Shown here piece by piece: positions 12,978 through 23,151 of a DNA stretch of 64,000 bases (position 1 is the first letter of the stretch; the number at the start of each line of letters is the position of its first letter). The translations under genes and the position numbers were made by a program. The DNA is from Alicyclobacillus herbarius DSM 13609. GTDB lineage: Bacteria > Bacillota > Bacilli > Alicyclobacillales > Alicyclobacillaceae. The stretch is taken from assembly GCF_000430585.1 (NCBI RefSeq), contig NZ_AUMH01000017.1, positions 27,285 through 91,284 of the forward strand, written 5' to 3'. A model generated the notes under the pieces. It had not been told where the DNA came from and did no database searches. It saw only the letters and a program-made list of their open reading frames with translations.

Positions 12978-13520
12978 GTGGCCCGTTTGCAGGAGCATTA
13001 CAAGAATCACGTGGTTGGCGAGTTGATGAAGCAGTTCAACTACAAGTCCATCATGCAAGTTCCACGGATTGAAAAAGTCGTGGTCAACATGGGATTGGGC
13101 GAAGCCGTGCAGAACCCGAAGGTGATTGACGCGGCGGTCGACGACCTTACCCGCATCACCGGCCAGAAGCCGGTCGTCACCCGGGCGAAAAAGTCGATTG
13201 CCCAGTTCCGTATCCGCACCGGCATGCCGATTGGCGCCAAAGTGACGCTGCGCGGCGAGCGGATGTACCACTTTCTCGATAAATTGATGAACATCGCGCT
13301 CCCCCGTGTGCGCGACTTCCGCGGTGTTTCGCCGCGGGCGTTTGACGGTCGCGGCAACTATACCCTGGGGTTGCGCGAGCAGCTCATCTTCCCGGAAATC
13401 GACTACGATAAGGTCGATAAGGTGCGTGGCCTGGAAGTTGTGATTGTGACCACGGCGCCGACGGACGAAGAGGCGCGTGCTCTGTTGACGGCGATGGGAA
13501 TGCCGTTCCGACGTTCCTGA
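12978..13520 (+). CDS. rplE: 50S ribosomal protein L5
   Basis: The 180 residues start at GTG 12978, seven bases after AAAGGAGGG. The segments [17 protein letters not shown] and [17 protein letters not shown] are typical. L5 binds 5S rRNA and forms an inter-subunit bridge to S13. Confidence 0.97.
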   Translation: MARLQEHYKNHVVGELMKQFNYKSIMQVPRIEKVVVNMGLGEAVQNPKVIDAAVDDLTRITGQKPVVTRAKKSIAQFRIRTGMPIGAKVTLRGERMYHFLDKLMNIALPRVRDFRGVSPRAFDGRGNYTLGLREQLIFPEIDYDKVDKVRGLEVVIVTTAPTDEEARALLTAMGMPFRRS

Positions 13521-13549
13521 GTCAAACTGAACTTGGGAGGATTGATGAC

Positions 13550-13735
13550 GTGGCAAAGAAGTCGATGATTGCCAAGGCCCAGCGGAAGCCAAAGTTTAGC
13601 ACGCGCGCGTATACGCGCTGCCGTATCTGCGGTCGGCCCCACTCGGTGCTGCGCAAGTTTGGCATCTGCCGCATTTGCTTCCGCAATCTGGCCTACAAGG
13701 GTCAGTTGCCGGGTGTGAAAAAGGCGAGCTGGTAA
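13550..13735 (+). CDS. rpsN: 30S ribosomal protein S14, zinc-binding type
   Basis: The 61-residue product is the short C+ form of S14, with C24-x2-C27 and C40-x2-C43 as zinc ligands. It starts at GTG 13550 behind GGGAGG. Many Bacillota keep a second, zinc-free S14 under Zur control; none is in this window. Confidence 0.97.
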   Translation: MAKKSMIAKAQRKPKFSTRAYTRCRICGRPHSVLRKFGICRICFRNLAYKGQLPGVKKASW

Positions 13736-13756
13736 GAGGAAGGAGGTAATTCCACG

Positions 13757-14155
13757 ATGGTGATGACGGACCCAATTGCAGATATGCTAACGCGCATCCG
13801 CAACGCGAACGCGGTTGGACACGACAAGGTCGAGGTGCCGGGTTCCAACCTGAAGCGTGCCTTGGCGGAGATCCTGAAGCGCGAAGGGTACATTCGTGAC
13901 GCGGAGTTCATTCCGGACGACAAGCAGGGCATCATTCGCCTGTTCCTGAAGTACGGACGCAACCAGGAGCGGGTGATTACGGGCCTGAAGCGGATCTCGA
14001 AACCGGGGCGGCGCGTGTATGCGTCTCGGGATGAGATTCCCCGGGTTCTCGGCGGACTGGGTATTGCCATCTTGTCGACGTCCAAGGGCGTTCTGACGGA
14101 CAAAGAGGCCCGCAAACTGGGTGTCGGCGGCGAGGTTATCTGTTACATCTGGTAA
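13757..14155 (+). CDS. rpsH: 30S ribosomal protein S8
   Basis: The 132 residues include [14 protein letters not shown] near the start and a C-terminal GGEVICYIW. The start may be ATG 13757 or the second ATG two codons on; the ribosome site GGAAGGAGG slightly favours the first. S8 binds the central domain of 16S rRNA and is the spc-operon repressor in E. coli. Confidence 0.97.
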   Translation: MVMTDPIADMLTRIRNANAVGHDKVEVPGSNLKRALAEILKREGYIRDAEFIPDDKQGIIRLFLKYGRNQERVITGLKRISKPGRRVYASRDEIPRVLGGLGIAILSTSKGVLTDKEARKLGVGGEVICYIW

Positions 14156-14177
14156 ACTGCAGAACGGAGGTGCAAAC

Positions 14178-14717
14178 ATGTCCCGAATTGGCCGCAAACC
14201 GATTCAAATCCCTGCTGGCGTCGAGGTCTCCTGCCAAGGCCAGGAGGTCGTGGTGAAGGGCCCGAAAGGAACCCTGACGCGGCGGGTCCACCCGGACATG
14301 AAAGTGGTCGTGGAAAACGGGCAGATTGTCGTTGAACGGCCGAGCGACAACAAGTTGCACCGCAGTCTGCACGGCACCACCCGCAGCGTCCTGGCGAACA
14401 TGGTCGAGGGCGTGACCAACGGCTACTCGAAGAGCCTGGAGTTGGTCGGCGTGGGCTACCGTGCGGCAAAAAGCGGCAACAAGGTGACCTTGTCCCTCGG
14501 TTTCTCGCATCCGGTGGAGCTCGATCCGGTCGAGGGCATCGAGATTGAGGTTCCGGCGGCGAACAAGCTCGTGATTCGCGGCATTGACAAGGAACTGGTC
14601 GGCGAGTATGCCGCAAAGGTGCGGAGCATCCGTAAACCGGAGCCGTATAAAGGCAAAGGCATCAAGTACGAAAATGAAGTCATTCGCCGCAAAGTCGGTA
14701 AGACTGGTAAGAAGTAA
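14178..14717 (+). CDS. rplF: 50S ribosomal protein L6
   Basis: The 179-residue protein begins [17 protein letters not shown] and ends with the [18 protein letters not shown] signature. ATG 14178 follows CGGAGGTG; the frame runs upstream into rpsH but without family similarity. L6 supports the sarcin-ricin loop region used by elongation factors. Confidence 0.97.
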   Translation: MSRIGRKPIQIPAGVEVSCQGQEVVVKGPKGTLTRRVHPDMKVVVENGQIVVERPSDNKLHRSLHGTTRSVLANMVEGVTNGYSKSLELVGVGYRAAKSGNKVTLSLGFSHPVELDPVEGIEIEVPAANKLVIRGIDKELVGEYAAKVRSIRKPEPYKGKGIKYENEVIRRKVGKTGKK

Positions 14718-14746
14718 GCGGACGGGCTGAGGAAGGAGGGGCATGT

Positions 14747-15115
14747 ATGATTAGCAAGGAAGACCGCAATCTGGCGCGCAAACGGCGGCACCTGCGGGTG
14801 CGCAAACGCGTTTCGGGCACGCCGGAGCGTCCTCGTTTGAACGTGTACCGTTCCAATAAGCACATCTACGCCCAGGTCATCGATGATGTGGCCGGGCACA
14901 CCCTCGTCAGCGCCTCGACGCTCGATCCGGAGCTGCGCGAACAGGTGAGCAACGGAGGCAACGTGGAGGCGGCCGAAAAGGTCGGCACCCTTGTAGCCAA
15001 GCGGGCTTTGGAAAAGGGCATTGAGACGGTCGTGTTTGACCGCGGCGGATACTTGTACCATGGGCGTGTGCAGGCGTTGGCGGAAGCGGCGCGTGCAGCC
15101 GGTTTGAAATTCTAA
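14747..15115 (+). CDS. rplR: 50S ribosomal protein L18
   Basis: The 122 residues begin [19 protein letters not shown], with the core [21 protein letters not shown]18 binds 5S rRNA together with L5. AAGGAGGGG lies ahead of the ATG. Confidence 0.97.
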   Translation: MISKEDRNLARKRRHLRVRKRVSGTPERPRLNVYRSNKHIYAQVIDDVAGHTLVSASTLDPELREQVSNGGNVEAAEKVGTLVAKRALEKGIETVVFDRGGYLYHGRVQALAEAARAAGLKF

Positions 15116-15134
15116 ACGAGAGGAAGGTGTCGTT

Positions 15135-15632
15135 GTGCGTATCGATCCGAATCAGCTGGAGCTGTCCGAGAAGCTGGTGACTGTCAACCGCGTGTCGAAG
15201 GTCGTCAAGGGTGGCCGCCGCTTCTCGTTCTCGGCCCTGATGGTCGTCGGCGACGGGAACGGCCACGTCGGCGCGGGTCTGGGCAAGGCCTCTGAGGTTC
15301 CGGAGGCCATCCGCAAAGCGGTTGAAGACGCGAAGAAGAACCTGATTCAAGTGCCGATGAAGGGCACCACGATTCCGCATGAGGCGATTGGTCACTTTGG
15401 TGCTGCTCGGGTGCTCATCAAGCCGGCGCCGGAAGGTAGTGGTGTGATTGCGGGTGGCCCGGCGCGTGCGGTGCTCGAATTGGCGGGGATTAAGGACATC
15501 GTCACCAAGTCGCTGGGTTCGCGGAACCCGATTAACATGGTTCACGCGACGCTGGACGGCCTGAAGCAGCTCAAGCGTGCGGAAGAGGTGGCTCGCCTGC
15601 GCGGCAAGAGCATTGAGGAAATCCTGGGATAA
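15135..15632 (+). CDS. rpsE: 30S ribosomal protein S5
   Basis: The 165-residue product starts at GTG 15135. The RNA-binding loop [20 protein letters not shown] is wild type around the positions where spectinomycin-resistance changes arise. S5 works with S3 and S4 at the mRNA entry and in decoding fidelity. Confidence 0.97.
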   Translation: MRIDPNQLELSEKLVTVNRVSKVVKGGRRFSFSALMVVGDGNGHVGAGLGKASEVPEAIRKAVEDAKKNLIQVPMKGTTIPHEAIGHFGAARVLIKPAPEGSGVIAGGPARAVLELAGIKDIVTKSLGSRNPINMVHATLDGLKQLKRAEEVARLRGKSIEEILG

Positions 15633-15645
15633 GGGAGGGTTACCG

Positions 15646-15837
15646 ATGGCGAATAAATTGGCGATTACCCTCAAGCGCAGTCCCATTGGTCGGCCCGAGC
15701 CGCAGCGGCGCACGGTGAAGGCGTTGGGCTTGCACAAGTTGAACGAGACCGTGGTCCATGACGACAGCCCGACCATTCGCGGCATGATTAACAAGGTCGT
15801 GCACTTGGTCGAAGTGCAAGTTGTCGAATCGAACTGA
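15646..15837 (+). CDS. rpmD: 50S ribosomal protein L30
   Basis: The 63 residues begin [20 protein letters not shown] and include the conserved [23 protein letters not shown] 15646 lies behind [10 protein letters not shown]30 is a small surface protein that many bacteria lack; its slot between rpsE and rplO is the usual one. Confidence 0.96.
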   Translation: MANKLAITLKRSPIGRPEPQRRTVKALGLHKLNETVVHDDSPTIRGMINKVVHLVEVQVVESN

Positions 15838-15854
15838 GCGAGGGGGTGGATGGA

Positions 15855-16298
15855 ATGCAGCTGCATGAATTGAAGGGCAATGAAGGTGCGCGCCACAGCC
15901 GCAAGCGTGTGGGCCGGGGGAGCAGCTCGGGGATGGGCAAAACCTCGACCCGCGGTCAGAAGGGCCAATGGGCCCGCTCGGGCGGCGGCGTACGGCCAGG
16001 GTTTGAAGGCGGTCAGACGCCTTTGTTCCGTCGACTGCCAAAGCGCGGCTTTACCAATGCGCGCTTCCGCAAAGAGTATGCGGTGGTGAATCTGTCGCAG
16101 CTCAGCGAGCTACCAGAAGGTACGGTGGTAACCCCCGAGTTCCTGAAGGAACAGCGGATTGTTCGCGACCTCAAGGACGGGGTGAAGGTTCTGGCGGGTG
16201 GCGACTTGACGGTAAAGTTGACCGTTCGGGCGCACGCATATTCGGCTGCTGCCAAGGCGAAGATTGAAGCGGCAGGCGGCACCGCTGAGGTGATCTAA
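15855..16298 (+). CDS. rplO: 50S ribosomal protein L15
   Basis: The 147-residue product begins [20 protein letters not shown]. The glycine-rich N-terminal extension [19 protein letters not shown], which threads into 23S rRNA, is present. I prefer ATG 15855 over the ATG three codons earlier because GAGGGGGTGG is better spaced and family members start there. Confidence 0.95.
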   Translation: MQLHELKGNEGARHSRKRVGRGSSSGMGKTSTRGQKGQWARSGGGVRPGFEGGQTPLFRRLPKRGFTNARFRKEYAVVNLSQLSELPEGTVVTPEFLKEQRIVRDLKDGVKVLAGGDLTVKLTVRAHAYSAAAKAKIEAAGGTAEVI

Positions 16299-16299
16299 A

Positions 16300-17580
16300 T
16301 TGCAGACCTTCCTAAACCTGTGGAAGCTCAAGCACCTGCGGCGGCGAATCTTATTTACGTTGTTCATGATTGCGGTGTATCGCATTGGCACGTATATTCC
16401 GGTGCCGGACATGAACACCGCCCTCTTGAACAACCCCAGCAATCAAAACCCGCTGTTCGACCTGTTGAACATGTTCTCGGGCGGTGCGTTTTACCGCTTC
16501 TCGATCTTTGCGATGAGCGTGACGCCGTACATTACGGCGTCCATCATCGTGCAGTTGCTGCAGACCGGTGTGATTCGGCGGTTTGAGGAGTGGAGCAAGG
16601 AAGGAGAAGCGGGCCGGCGTAGGCTCACGCAGGTGACGCGTTATCTGACCGTGGCACTGGGGCTGGTGCAGGCTGCAGGGCTCACATTCTCATTCCACAG
16701 GGGAGGCCTGCTTTACGAGGATACCTGGTGGTGGTATATCGTCATTGTCATTGCGCTGACCGCCGGTGATACCCTACTGATGTGGTTCGGTGAGATGATC
16801 ACCGAAAAGGGGATTGGCAACGGCATCTCCATCATCATTTTCGTCAGCATCATTGCGCGCCTTGGTCAGCTCGGCCAAGAGGTGTACACCAAGTGGTTCG
16901 TTCCCAACCCTGGCGACTGGTTTATGAACGGACTCAAGGTCTTGCTTTTGGTTGCCGGTGTGGTGCTGATTTTCGGGTTGATTGTATTTGTGCAGCAGGC
17001 CGAGCGCAAGATTCCGGTCCAGTATGCCAAGCGTGTGGTCGGCCGCACCATCTACAGCGGTCAGCAGACGCACATCCCGCTTAAGGTCAACGCGGCGGGT
17101 GTGATTCCGGTGATTTTCGCCAGTTCGTTGCTCATGCTGCCGTATATGGCGGCCTCGTTCTTCCAGAAGCACGCCTGGGCACAATGGATTATGCGCTACC
17201 TGTATCCGAACTCAGGATGGTTTATCGCGGCGGAGGTCGTATTCATCATCCTGTTTACGTTCTTCTACACGCACGTGCAGATTAACCCGCAGCAGCTGGC
17301 GGAGCAGTTGCAAAAGCACGCGGGGTACATTCCCGGTGTCCGGCCTGGGGACGAGACGGAGTTGTACATCGTGCGCGTGGTCAACCGGATTACGGTTTTC
17401 GGATCCGTCTTTTTGGGGGGCATTTCGGTTCTACCGTTCCTGCTCTTGTCAGGGGCAGGCTTGACGTCGGTTTACTTCGGAGGCACCTCACTGTTGATTA
17501 TCGTGGGTGTCGCGCTCCAGACGCTGCAGCAGCTGGAAGGGCAGCTGTTGCAACGCCACTATCGCGGGTTCATCCGTTGA
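16300..17580 (+). CDS. secY: Protein translocase subunit SecY
   Basis: The 426-residue protein forms the SecYEG channel in the cytoplasmic membrane. Ten hydrophobic segments can be counted, and the conserved loops GIGNGISIIIF and ERKIPVQYAKR are present. The start is TTG 16300, one base after the rplO stop, so translation is probably coupled. The N-terminus LQTFLNLWKLKHLRRRILFT fits the family. Its place inside the ribosomal protein operon is universal in Bacillota. Confidence 0.97.
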   Translation: MQTFLNLWKLKHLRRRILFTLFMIAVYRIGTYIPVPDMNTALLNNPSNQNPLFDLLNMFSGGAFYRFSIFAMSVTPYITASIIVQLLQTGVIRRFEEWSKEGEAGRRRLTQVTRYLTVALGLVQAAGLTFSFHRGGLLYEDTWWWYIVIVIALTAGDTLLMWFGEMITEKGIGNGISIIIFVSIIARLGQLGQEVYTKWFVPNPGDWFMNGLKVLLLVAGVVLIFGLIVFVQQAERKIPVQYAKRVVGRTIYSGQQTHIPLKVNAAGVIPVIFASSLLMLPYMAASFFQKHAWAQWIMRYLYPNSGWFIAAEVVFIILFTFFYTHVQINPQQLAEQLQKHAGYIPGVRPGDETELYIVRVVNRITVFGSVFLGGISVLPFLLLSGAGLTSVYFGGTSLLIIVGVALQTLQQLEGQLLQRHYRGFIR

Positions 17581-17603
17581 TCAATTCTGGGGGGAGAGAC
17601 GGG

Positions 17604-18254
17604 ATGCAAATCGTCTTACTAGGTATGCCCGGGGCCGGCAAGGGCACCCAGGCGGCCCGCATTCGCGAGGATTATGGCTTGGTGCACATCTCGACCGGTG
17701 ATATGTTCCGGGCAGCGGCCGCGATGGGGACGCCCCTTGGCCAAAAGGTCAAAGGGTACCTGGATAGTGGCAAGTTGGTGCCGGACGACGTGACGATAGA
17801 AGTGGTGCGTGAACGATTGCGCCAGCCGGACGCGGAGCAGGGATTCCTCTTGGACGGTTTTCCACGGACCCTGCCGCAGGCAGAGGCGCTCGATGCGATG
17901 TTGACGGAGATTGGCCGTGACCTGAGTGCCGCGTTGTACATCCACGTGCCGCAAGAGGTCCTGTTGTCCAGGATGACTGGACGTCGCATCTGCCGCGCAT
18001 GCGGGGCGACGTATCACGTGGTGTTTCAACCACCTCGCCAGGAGGGCATTTGCGACCGCTGTGGAGGCGAGTTGTATCAACGCAGCGACGACACCGAGGA
18101 AGCCGTGAAGACCCGCTTGCAGCAGTACGCGCACACGGCGCCCCTGGTCGAATATTATCGGAAGCGGGGACTGCTGCGGCAGGTGGACGGGCAACGCCCG
18201 ATTGATGATGTGTATGCCGAGGTGAAGAAGGTCTTGGCCGAACTCGGTGCTTGA
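17604..18254 (+). CDS. adk: Adenylate kinase, zinc-lid type
   Basis: The 216-residue enzyme converts ATP and AMP to two ADP. It begins MQIVLLGMPGAGKGT, with the P-loop at residues 7-15, and has the DGFPRT AMP-binding motif. The LID domain carries two CxxC pairs (CRACG and CDRCG) that bind zinc, as in Gram-positive adenylate kinases. ATG 17604 follows GGGGGGAGAG; an in-frame TTG upstream lacks family support. map, which follows adk in B. subtilis, is missing here. Confidence 0.97.
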   Translation: MQIVLLGMPGAGKGTQAARIREDYGLVHISTGDMFRAAAAMGTPLGQKVKGYLDSGKLVPDDVTIEVVRERLRQPDAEQGFLLDGFPRTLPQAEALDAMLTEIGRDLSAALYIHVPQEVLLSRMTGRRICRACGATYHVVFQPPRQEGICDRCGGELYQRSDDTEEAVKTRLQQYAHTAPLVEYYRKRGLLRQVDGQRPIDDVYAEVKKVLAELGA

Positions 18255-18268
18255 GGTGAGAGACGACA

Positions 18269-18598
18269 TTGAGGCAGCCGGAGTTGCCTGAACTAGGCCG
18301 CATTGTGGAAGTCACGCACGGCAGGGACCGTGGGTTGTTTGCCGTGGTCATTGGCTATGGCGGTGACCGTTTTATCCTTGTCGCCGACGGACGCTTGCGC
18401 AAAGCGGACAAACCCAAAAAGAAAAATGTCGCGCATGTTCGACGAACGTCGTTTCTGGCGGAGGAGATCCGAGTCGCGCTACAAACCGAGGGGCGCGTGA
18501 CCAACGCCCAGCTGCGCCATGCCTTACGTGTGGCGTTGCCCGAGTTGCTGACACTTGATGGAGATCCGAAAGGGGGCGCAGGAGATGGCGAAGGATGA
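18269..18598 (+). CDS. KOW-domain RNA-binding protein (L14e-like)
   Basis: The 109-residue product has an N-terminal KOW/L14e-like fold: [20 protein letters not shown], then a basic patch [15 protein letters not shown]. Such proteins occur in this exact slot, before infA, in many Bacillota, and are annotated as KOW-domain RNA-binding proteins of unknown role. The start is TTG 18269 with a weak GGTGAGAG site 15 bases after adk. It overlaps infA by 14 bases. The C-terminal half has no recognised domain. Confidence 0.8.
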   Translation: MRQPELPELGRIVEVTHGRDRGLFAVVIGYGGDRFILVADGRLRKADKPKKKNVAHVRRTSFLAEEIRVALQTEGRVTNAQLRHALRVALPELLTLDGDPKGGAGDGEG

Positions 18599-18803
18599 CG
18601 TCATTGAAGTGGAAGGCACTGTGATTGAACCGCTGCCGAACGCCATGTTTCGGGTTGAATTGGAGAATGGGCACAAGATTCTCGCCCACGTCTCGGGGAA
18701 GATTCGCATGCATTACATCAAGATTTTGCCCGGTGACCGTGTGACCGTCGAACTCTCGCCCTACGACCTGACGCGTGGCAGAATTACCTACCGGTACAAG
18801 TAA
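18585..18803 (+). CDS. infA: Translation initiation factor IF-1
   Basis: The 72 residues begin [20 protein letters not shown] and keep the OB-fold motif [18 protein letters not shown]-1 blocks the 30S A site during initiation. ATG 18585 follows AAGGGGG inside the end of the KOW gene; earlier in-frame methionines give a non-family N-terminus. Confidence 0.97.
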   Translation: MAKDDVIEVEGTVIEPLPNAMFRVELENGHKILAHVSGKIRMHYIKILPGDRVTVELSPYDLTRGRITYRYK

Positions 18804-18864
18804 CTGATGCTGGAGATTTTGCGGGATTTCCGGTATCATAGGGAGGTTGGGATTGGACGTATGT

Positions 18865-18911
18865 CCACCACCGCCCTCCCGGAATTCACGACATTCTCGG
18901 AGCGGTGGTCC
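18865..18911 (+). promoter_or_regulatory. Stem-loop between infA and rpmJ
   Basis: ACCACCG (18867-18873) pairs with CGGTGGT (18903-18909), extended by partly matched CCCTCC and GGAG inside. It lies in the 139-base spacer and ends about 30 bases before rpmJ. It may attenuate or process the transcript; there is no T-run. Confidence 0.4.
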
Positions 18912-18930
18912 TGCCGAATCCGAGATGTGA

Positions 18931-19056
<126 letters not shown>

Positions 19057-19251
19057 GTCGACCTGGGCGGCGCATTTCGCGCGGCCCGATATCGCGCGCC
19101 CGTTTCGGGGCGTACGGCTCTTCCGGCACAACGATGAGGCGCAATCACGATTGCAGCGCGGCTGCCTAAGGGGGCGAGTACGCCCGCTTGGGGCTGTCAT
19201 CGTGTTGATGTATAGATTTACGCAGCACATAAGTTGGAGGTGGAAACCCGA

Positions 19252-19620
19252 ATGGCTCGTATTGCAGGCGTGGACTTGCCTCGCGACAAACGAGTGGAGA
19301 TCGGTTTGACCTATATTTACGGCATTGGCCGTACAACGGCGAACAAGATTCTCCAGGAGACTGGCATCAACCCGGATACGCGGGTGCGCGACCTGACGGA
19401 GGACGAGGTCGTCCGTCTGCGCGAAACGATTGACCGCAACTACAAGGTAGAAGGTGACCTCCGGCGTGAGGTGGCTTTGAACATCAAGCGGTTGATTGAA
19501 ATCGGATCGTACCGCGGCATGCGGCACCGCAGGGGGCTCCCGGTGCGCGGTCAGCGGACGAAGACCAATGCGCGCACGCGCAAGGGCCCTCGCCGCACGG
19601 TGGCGGGTAAGAAGAAGTAA
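19252..19620 (+). CDS. rpsM: 30S ribosomal protein S13
   Basis: The 122 residues begin [20 protein letters not shown] and end in the basic [18 protein letters not shown] tail that reaches the P-site tRNA. TTGGAGGTGG precedes ATG 19252, and the six codons of upstream open frame are leader. Confidence 0.98.
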   Translation: MARIAGVDLPRDKRVEIGLTYIYGIGRTTANKILQETGINPDTRVRDLTEDEVVRLRETIDRNYKVEGDLRREVALNIKRLIEIGSYRGMRHRRGLPVRGQRTKTNARTRKGPRRTVAGKKK

Positions 19621-19641
19621 TCCGGTTAAGGGGGTAGTACG

Positions 19642-20052
19642 ATGCCGAGAGGAAACCAGCGACGCACCACAGGCGCTGTGCGCACGAAGCGGCGTGATCG
19701 CAAAAACGTGGAATTTGGGGTCGCCCACATCAAGTCGACCTTTAACAATACGATTGTCTCCATTACGGACCAGAGCGGGAACGTCATTTCGTGGTCTTCC
19801 GCAGGCAATGTCGGCTTCAAGGGCTCGCGCAAGAGCACCCCGTTTGCTGCGCAGATGGCGGCTGAGGCGGCTGCTCGTACGGCGATGGAGCACGGCATGA
19901 AGCAGGTGGAGGTTGCGGTGAAGGGTCCGGGCGCCGGGCGTGAAGCGGCCATCCGTTCGCTGCAGGCGGCGGGGCTGGAGGTCACGGGGATTCGCGACGT
20001 GACGCCGATTCCGCACAATGGTTGCCGGCCGCCGAAGCGCCGCCGCGTCTGA
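19642..20052 (+). CDS. rpsK: 30S ribosomal protein S11
   Basis: The 136-residue product has the S11 core [20 protein letters not shown] and the C-terminal [13 protein letters not shown]. It is a few residues longer than the B. subtilis form because of an N-terminal basic extension. S11 lies in the 30S platform near the E site. Confidence 0.97.
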   Translation: MPRGNQRRTTGAVRTKRRDRKNVEFGVAHIKSTFNNTIVSITDQSGNVISWSSAGNVGFKGSRKSTPFAAQMAAEAAARTAMEHGMKQVEVAVKGPGAGREAAIRSLQAAGLEVTGIRDVTPIPHNGCRPPKRRRV

Positions 20053-20155
20053 ATAAGACACTGGCCGCCGCGACGACGAATGGAATGTCGAGATGTGATT
20101 TCAAGAAGCTACGGCGAGAACAGGTATAGATGAAAGTGGAGGTGTCAAGACTAGA

Positions 20156-20785
20156 ATGGCAAGATATACCGGACCGGTCTGTCGGCTGTGCCGCCGTGAA
20201 GGCGTCAAGCTGTATCTGAAGGGTGAGCGCTGCCTCGGACCGAAGTGTGCGATTGACCGCCGCGCGACCGTACCGGGTCAGCACGGCCAGGGTCGCCGCC
20301 GCAACCCGTCGGAGTACGGGCTGCAGCTGCGTGAGAAGCAGAAGGCGCGTCGTTTCTACGGCGTTTTGGAGAAGCAGTTTGAGCGTTACTATGAGGATGC
20401 GGCGCGGCGTCAGGGCATTACGGGTGAGACCCTGTTGCAGACGTTGGAGAGCCGGCTGGACAATGTCGTGTACCGTTTGGGCTTTGCGGCCTCTCGTCCG
20501 GAGGCGCGTCAGTTGGTCCGTCATGGGCATTTTGAAGTGAACGGCCGGCGTGTGAACATCCCGTCCTACCTGACCAAGGTTGGCGACGTGATTACCATCC
20601 GCGAAAAGAGCCGTTCCCTGTCTCGGTTCAAGGAACTCCTGGAAGCGGCTGAGAGCCAGACGGTCAGCCCGTGGCTGGAGCGCGACCTGGCGAACTTTAC
20701 CGGCAAGGTGCTGCGTCTGCCTGCCCGCGAGGAGATTGATACGCCAGTTGCAGAGCAGATGATTGTCGAGTACTACTCGCGGTAA
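20156..20785 (+). CDS. rpsD: 30S ribosomal protein S4 with N-terminal zinc-type cysteines
   Basis: The 209 residues carry the S4 RNA-binding domain [20 protein letters not shown]. Unlike B. subtilis S4, the N-terminus has four cysteines (C9, C12, C26, C31), the arrangement that binds zinc in Thermus S4. S4 starts 30S assembly and tunes decoding accuracy. It follows rpsK after a 103-base spacer, inside the alpha operon; B. subtilis has rpsD elsewhere. The spacer could hold an S4 autoregulation site, but I could not identify one. Confidence 0.97.
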   Translation: MARYTGPVCRLCRREGVKLYLKGERCLGPKCAIDRRATVPGQHGQGRRRNPSEYGLQLREKQKARRFYGVLEKQFERYYEDAARRQGITGETLLQTLESRLDNVVYRLGFAASRPEARQLVRHGHFEVNGRRVNIPSYLTKVGDVITIREKSRSLSRFKELLEAAESQTVSPWLERDLANFTGKVLRLPAREEIDTPVAEQMIVEYYSR

Positions 20786-20837
20786 TGGGCTGCACCGGGA
20801 ACGGTGAGGCTGCCAGGCAAAGCGAGGGGGGTTACGG

Positions 20838-21776
20838 ATGATCGAAATGGAGAAGCCGAATATTGAGGTTGTGGAGAGTACGGGTACGTACGGCAAGTTT
20901 GTCGTAGAACCGTTGGAACGTGGATATGGTACGACTTTGGGCAACTCGCTGCGCCGCATCCTGTTGTCATCGATTCCCGGTGCTGCCGTGCGGTCGGTGA
21001 AGATTGAAGGGGTGCTGCACGAGTTTTCGACCATTCCCGGCGTTGTGGAGGACACGACGCAAATCATCCTGAATCTCAAGCGGCTCTCACTGAAGATACA
21101 TTCCGATGAGGAAAAAGGGCTGGTGATTGACGCCGAGGGTCCGGGTGAAATCAAGGCGGGCGATATCCGCGGGGACTCCGATGTGGAGATTATCAATCCC
21201 GACCTGCACATTGCCACCTTGACGGACGGGGCTCACCTGTATGCGGAACTTCGAGCCGGTCGTGGCCGTGGGTATGTCCCGGCTGACCGGAACAAGGGAG
21301 AGCAGCAGGAAATCGGCATCATCCCGATTGACTCCATCTATTCACCGATTACGCGCGTGAACTTTACGGTGGAGAACACCCGTGTCGGGCAGGTTACCGA
21401 CTACGATAAACTCACCCTCGAAGTCTGGACGGATGGCAGCGTGGCACCGGAAGAGGCAGTGAGTATCGGGGCAAAAATCCTGACGGATCACCTAGCGTTG
21501 TTTGTCGGCCTGACAGACAGGGAGCACGAGACCGATGTGCTGGTGGAGACGGAGGATGCACCGGCCGACAAGTCGCTGGACGTCCCGATAGAGGAACTCG
21601 ACCTATCGGTGCGCTCCTACAACTGTCTGAAGAGGGCGGGCATCAACACAGTGGGTGAATTGTGCTCCAAGACGGAGGACGAGATGATGAAAGTCCGCAA
21701 CCTGGGGCGCAAGTCGTTGGAAGAAGTGATTGAGAAATTGGCGGCGATGGGACTCAGTCTGCGTCAGGAAGACTGA
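20838..21776 (+). CDS. rpoA: DNA-directed RNA polymerase alpha subunit
   Basis: The 312-residue protein has the assembly domain with [20 protein letters not shown] and a C-terminal domain with the helix-hairpin-helix [17 protein letters not shown], which contacts UP elements and activators. GAGGGGGG precedes ATG 20838. Alpha dimers nucleate assembly of the polymerase. Confidence 0.98.
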   Translation: MIEMEKPNIEVVESTGTYGKFVVEPLERGYGTTLGNSLRRILLSSIPGAAVRSVKIEGVLHEFSTIPGVVEDTTQIILNLKRLSLKIHSDEEKGLVIDAEGPGEIKAGDIRGDSDVEIINPDLHIATLTDGAHLYAELRAGRGRGYVPADRNKGEQQEIGIIPIDSIYSPITRVNFTVENTRVGQVTDYDKLTLEVWTDGSVAPEEAVSIGAKILTDHLALFVGLTDREHETDVLVETEDAPADKSLDVPIEELDLSVRSYNCLKRAGINTVGELCSKTEDEMMKVRNLGRKSLEEVIEKLAAMGLSLRQED

Positions 21777-21815
21777 CCCGCGCTTCGATATACCGGGTAC
21801 GAGGAGGCGAACACG

Positions 21816-22175
21816 GTGGGATATCGCAAATTGGGTCGGCCCAGCGGTGCGCGTAAGGCGCTCTTGCGCAGCCTTGTCACCGATTTGTTCATGTACGGGC
21901 GCATTGAGACGACTGAGGCCAAGGCGAAAGAGGTTCGCCGGATTGCCGATAAGATGATCACGCTGGCGAAGCGTGGCGACCTGCACGCACGGCGTCAGGT
22001 GGCGGCCTACGTGCGCCGTGAGCGCGAAGAGAATGAAAAGCGTGACGTGATTCAGAAGCTGTTCGATGAGATTGCGCCGCGTTTCGCGGAGCGCAACGGC
22101 GGTTACACACGCATCATCAAGGTCGGACCGCGCCGCGGCGACGCTGCACCGATGGTGTATATTGAGTTGGTGTAA
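21816..22175 (+). CDS. rplQ: 50S ribosomal protein L17
   Basis: The 119 residues start at GTG 21816 behind GAGGAGG and begin (M)[19 protein letters not shown]. The family signature [19 protein letters not shown] is present. It closes the alpha operon; the next gene, truA, starts 38 bases later, with none of the ecf transporter genes found here in B. subtilis. Confidence 0.97.
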   Translation: MGYRKLGRPSGARKALLRSLVTDLFMYGRIETTEAKAKEVRRIADKMITLAKRGDLHARRQVAAYVRREREENEKRDVIQKLFDEIAPRFAERNGGYTRIIKVGPRRGDAAPMVYIELV

Positions 22176-22213
22176 CGGAGGATTTGCGGTCTGCGGATGA
22201 GCCGGGGGCGGGG

Positions 22214-22960
22214 ATGCCGATGGCCAAGATTCGCATGGTAATCGCATATGACGGGACAGACTTCCACGGGTTCGCCAGGCAGCGAAACCTAAGGACGGTG
22301 CAGGGAACGCTGGAGGCGGCGCTGCAACGGGTCTTGGGGATACCCGTGGAAGTCTTTGGTTCTGGACGAACGGACGCGGGCGTCCACGCGCGAGGTCAGG
22401 TCGTGCACTTCGACCAGCCGTATGGACCACCTGCAGAACGCTATCCGTTCATTCTGGGCCGCCTGCTGCCCAGAGACTTGATGGTGGTTTCGGCAGAGGA
22501 GGCGCCAGAAACGTTCCACGCGCGTTTTTCGGCGGTCGGGAAGGTCTACCGTTACACACTGCAGCGGGCGGACGAAGAAGACATTTTTACACGCCGCTAC
22601 GCGTGGCATGTACCGGGTTCGCTGGACGAGTCGGCGATGCGCCGTGCGGCGGATGCGCTTATCGGTGAACACGACTTCACCAGCTTTTGTGCCGCCACGA
22701 CGCCGGTGGAGGATAAGCGCCGCAACGTTTACGCCATCGACTTTGCGAGGCGGGGCACCTACCTCGATATCTACTGCCGGGGGAATGGCTTCCTGCAATA
22801 CATGGTACGTATCATCGTGGGTACGTTGGTTGATGTCGGGCACGGGCGGATTTCCCCCGAGCAAATCCCACGTATCCTTGCGGCCCGCGACAGGCGTCTG
22901 GCCGGGCAAACAGCGCCTCCCTACGGCCTGGCGTTATGGCAAGTTCAATATCCGTCTTGA
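22214..22960 (+). CDS. truA: tRNA pseudouridine(38-40) synthase
   Basis: The 248-residue enzyme makes pseudouridine at positions 38-40 of tRNA anticodon arms. The catalytic aspartate is in GSGRTDAGVHARGQVVHF. I chose ATG 22214, with GGGGGCGGGG just upstream; ATG 22220 is equally possible, and the TTG at 22184 is too close to its ribosome site. The gene end overlaps a promoter for rplM. Confidence 0.93.
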   Translation: MPMAKIRMVIAYDGTDFHGFARQRNLRTVQGTLEAALQRVLGIPVEVFGSGRTDAGVHARGQVVHFDQPYGPPAERYPFILGRLLPRDLMVVSAEEAPETFHARFSAVGKVYRYTLQRADEEDIFTRRYAWHVPGSLDESAMRRAADALIGEHDFTSFCAATTPVEDKRRNVYAIDFARRGTYLDIYCRGNGFLQYMVRIIVGTLVDVGHGRISPEQIPRILAARDRRLAGQTAPPYGLALWQVQYPS

Positions 22961-22985
22961 CGTTTACCGATAATTATCATAGACT
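22957..22985 (+). promoter_or_regulatory. Promoter for rplM-rpsI
   Basis: TTGACG at 22957-22962 overlaps the truA stop; TAGACT at 22980-22985 follows after 17 bases. It would give a leader of about 160 bases before rplM. In B. subtilis such a leader (L13 leader RNA) regulates rplM; I could not verify the same fold. Confidence 0.5.
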
Positions 22986-23151
22986 ACAACTTAGTGTCTT
23001 TTACCCACTGCCCCCCGTTACAGTGTGGAAAGAAGAACGGTTGTCTGACCATCGCTATAGATGATGGACACGCTTCAAACGCTTCAAAGTGGAACATGAG
23101 CTAGTCCGCTGCCTATCGCGGCGGTTGCAAAGCAAGTCGGGAGGGACTCGC

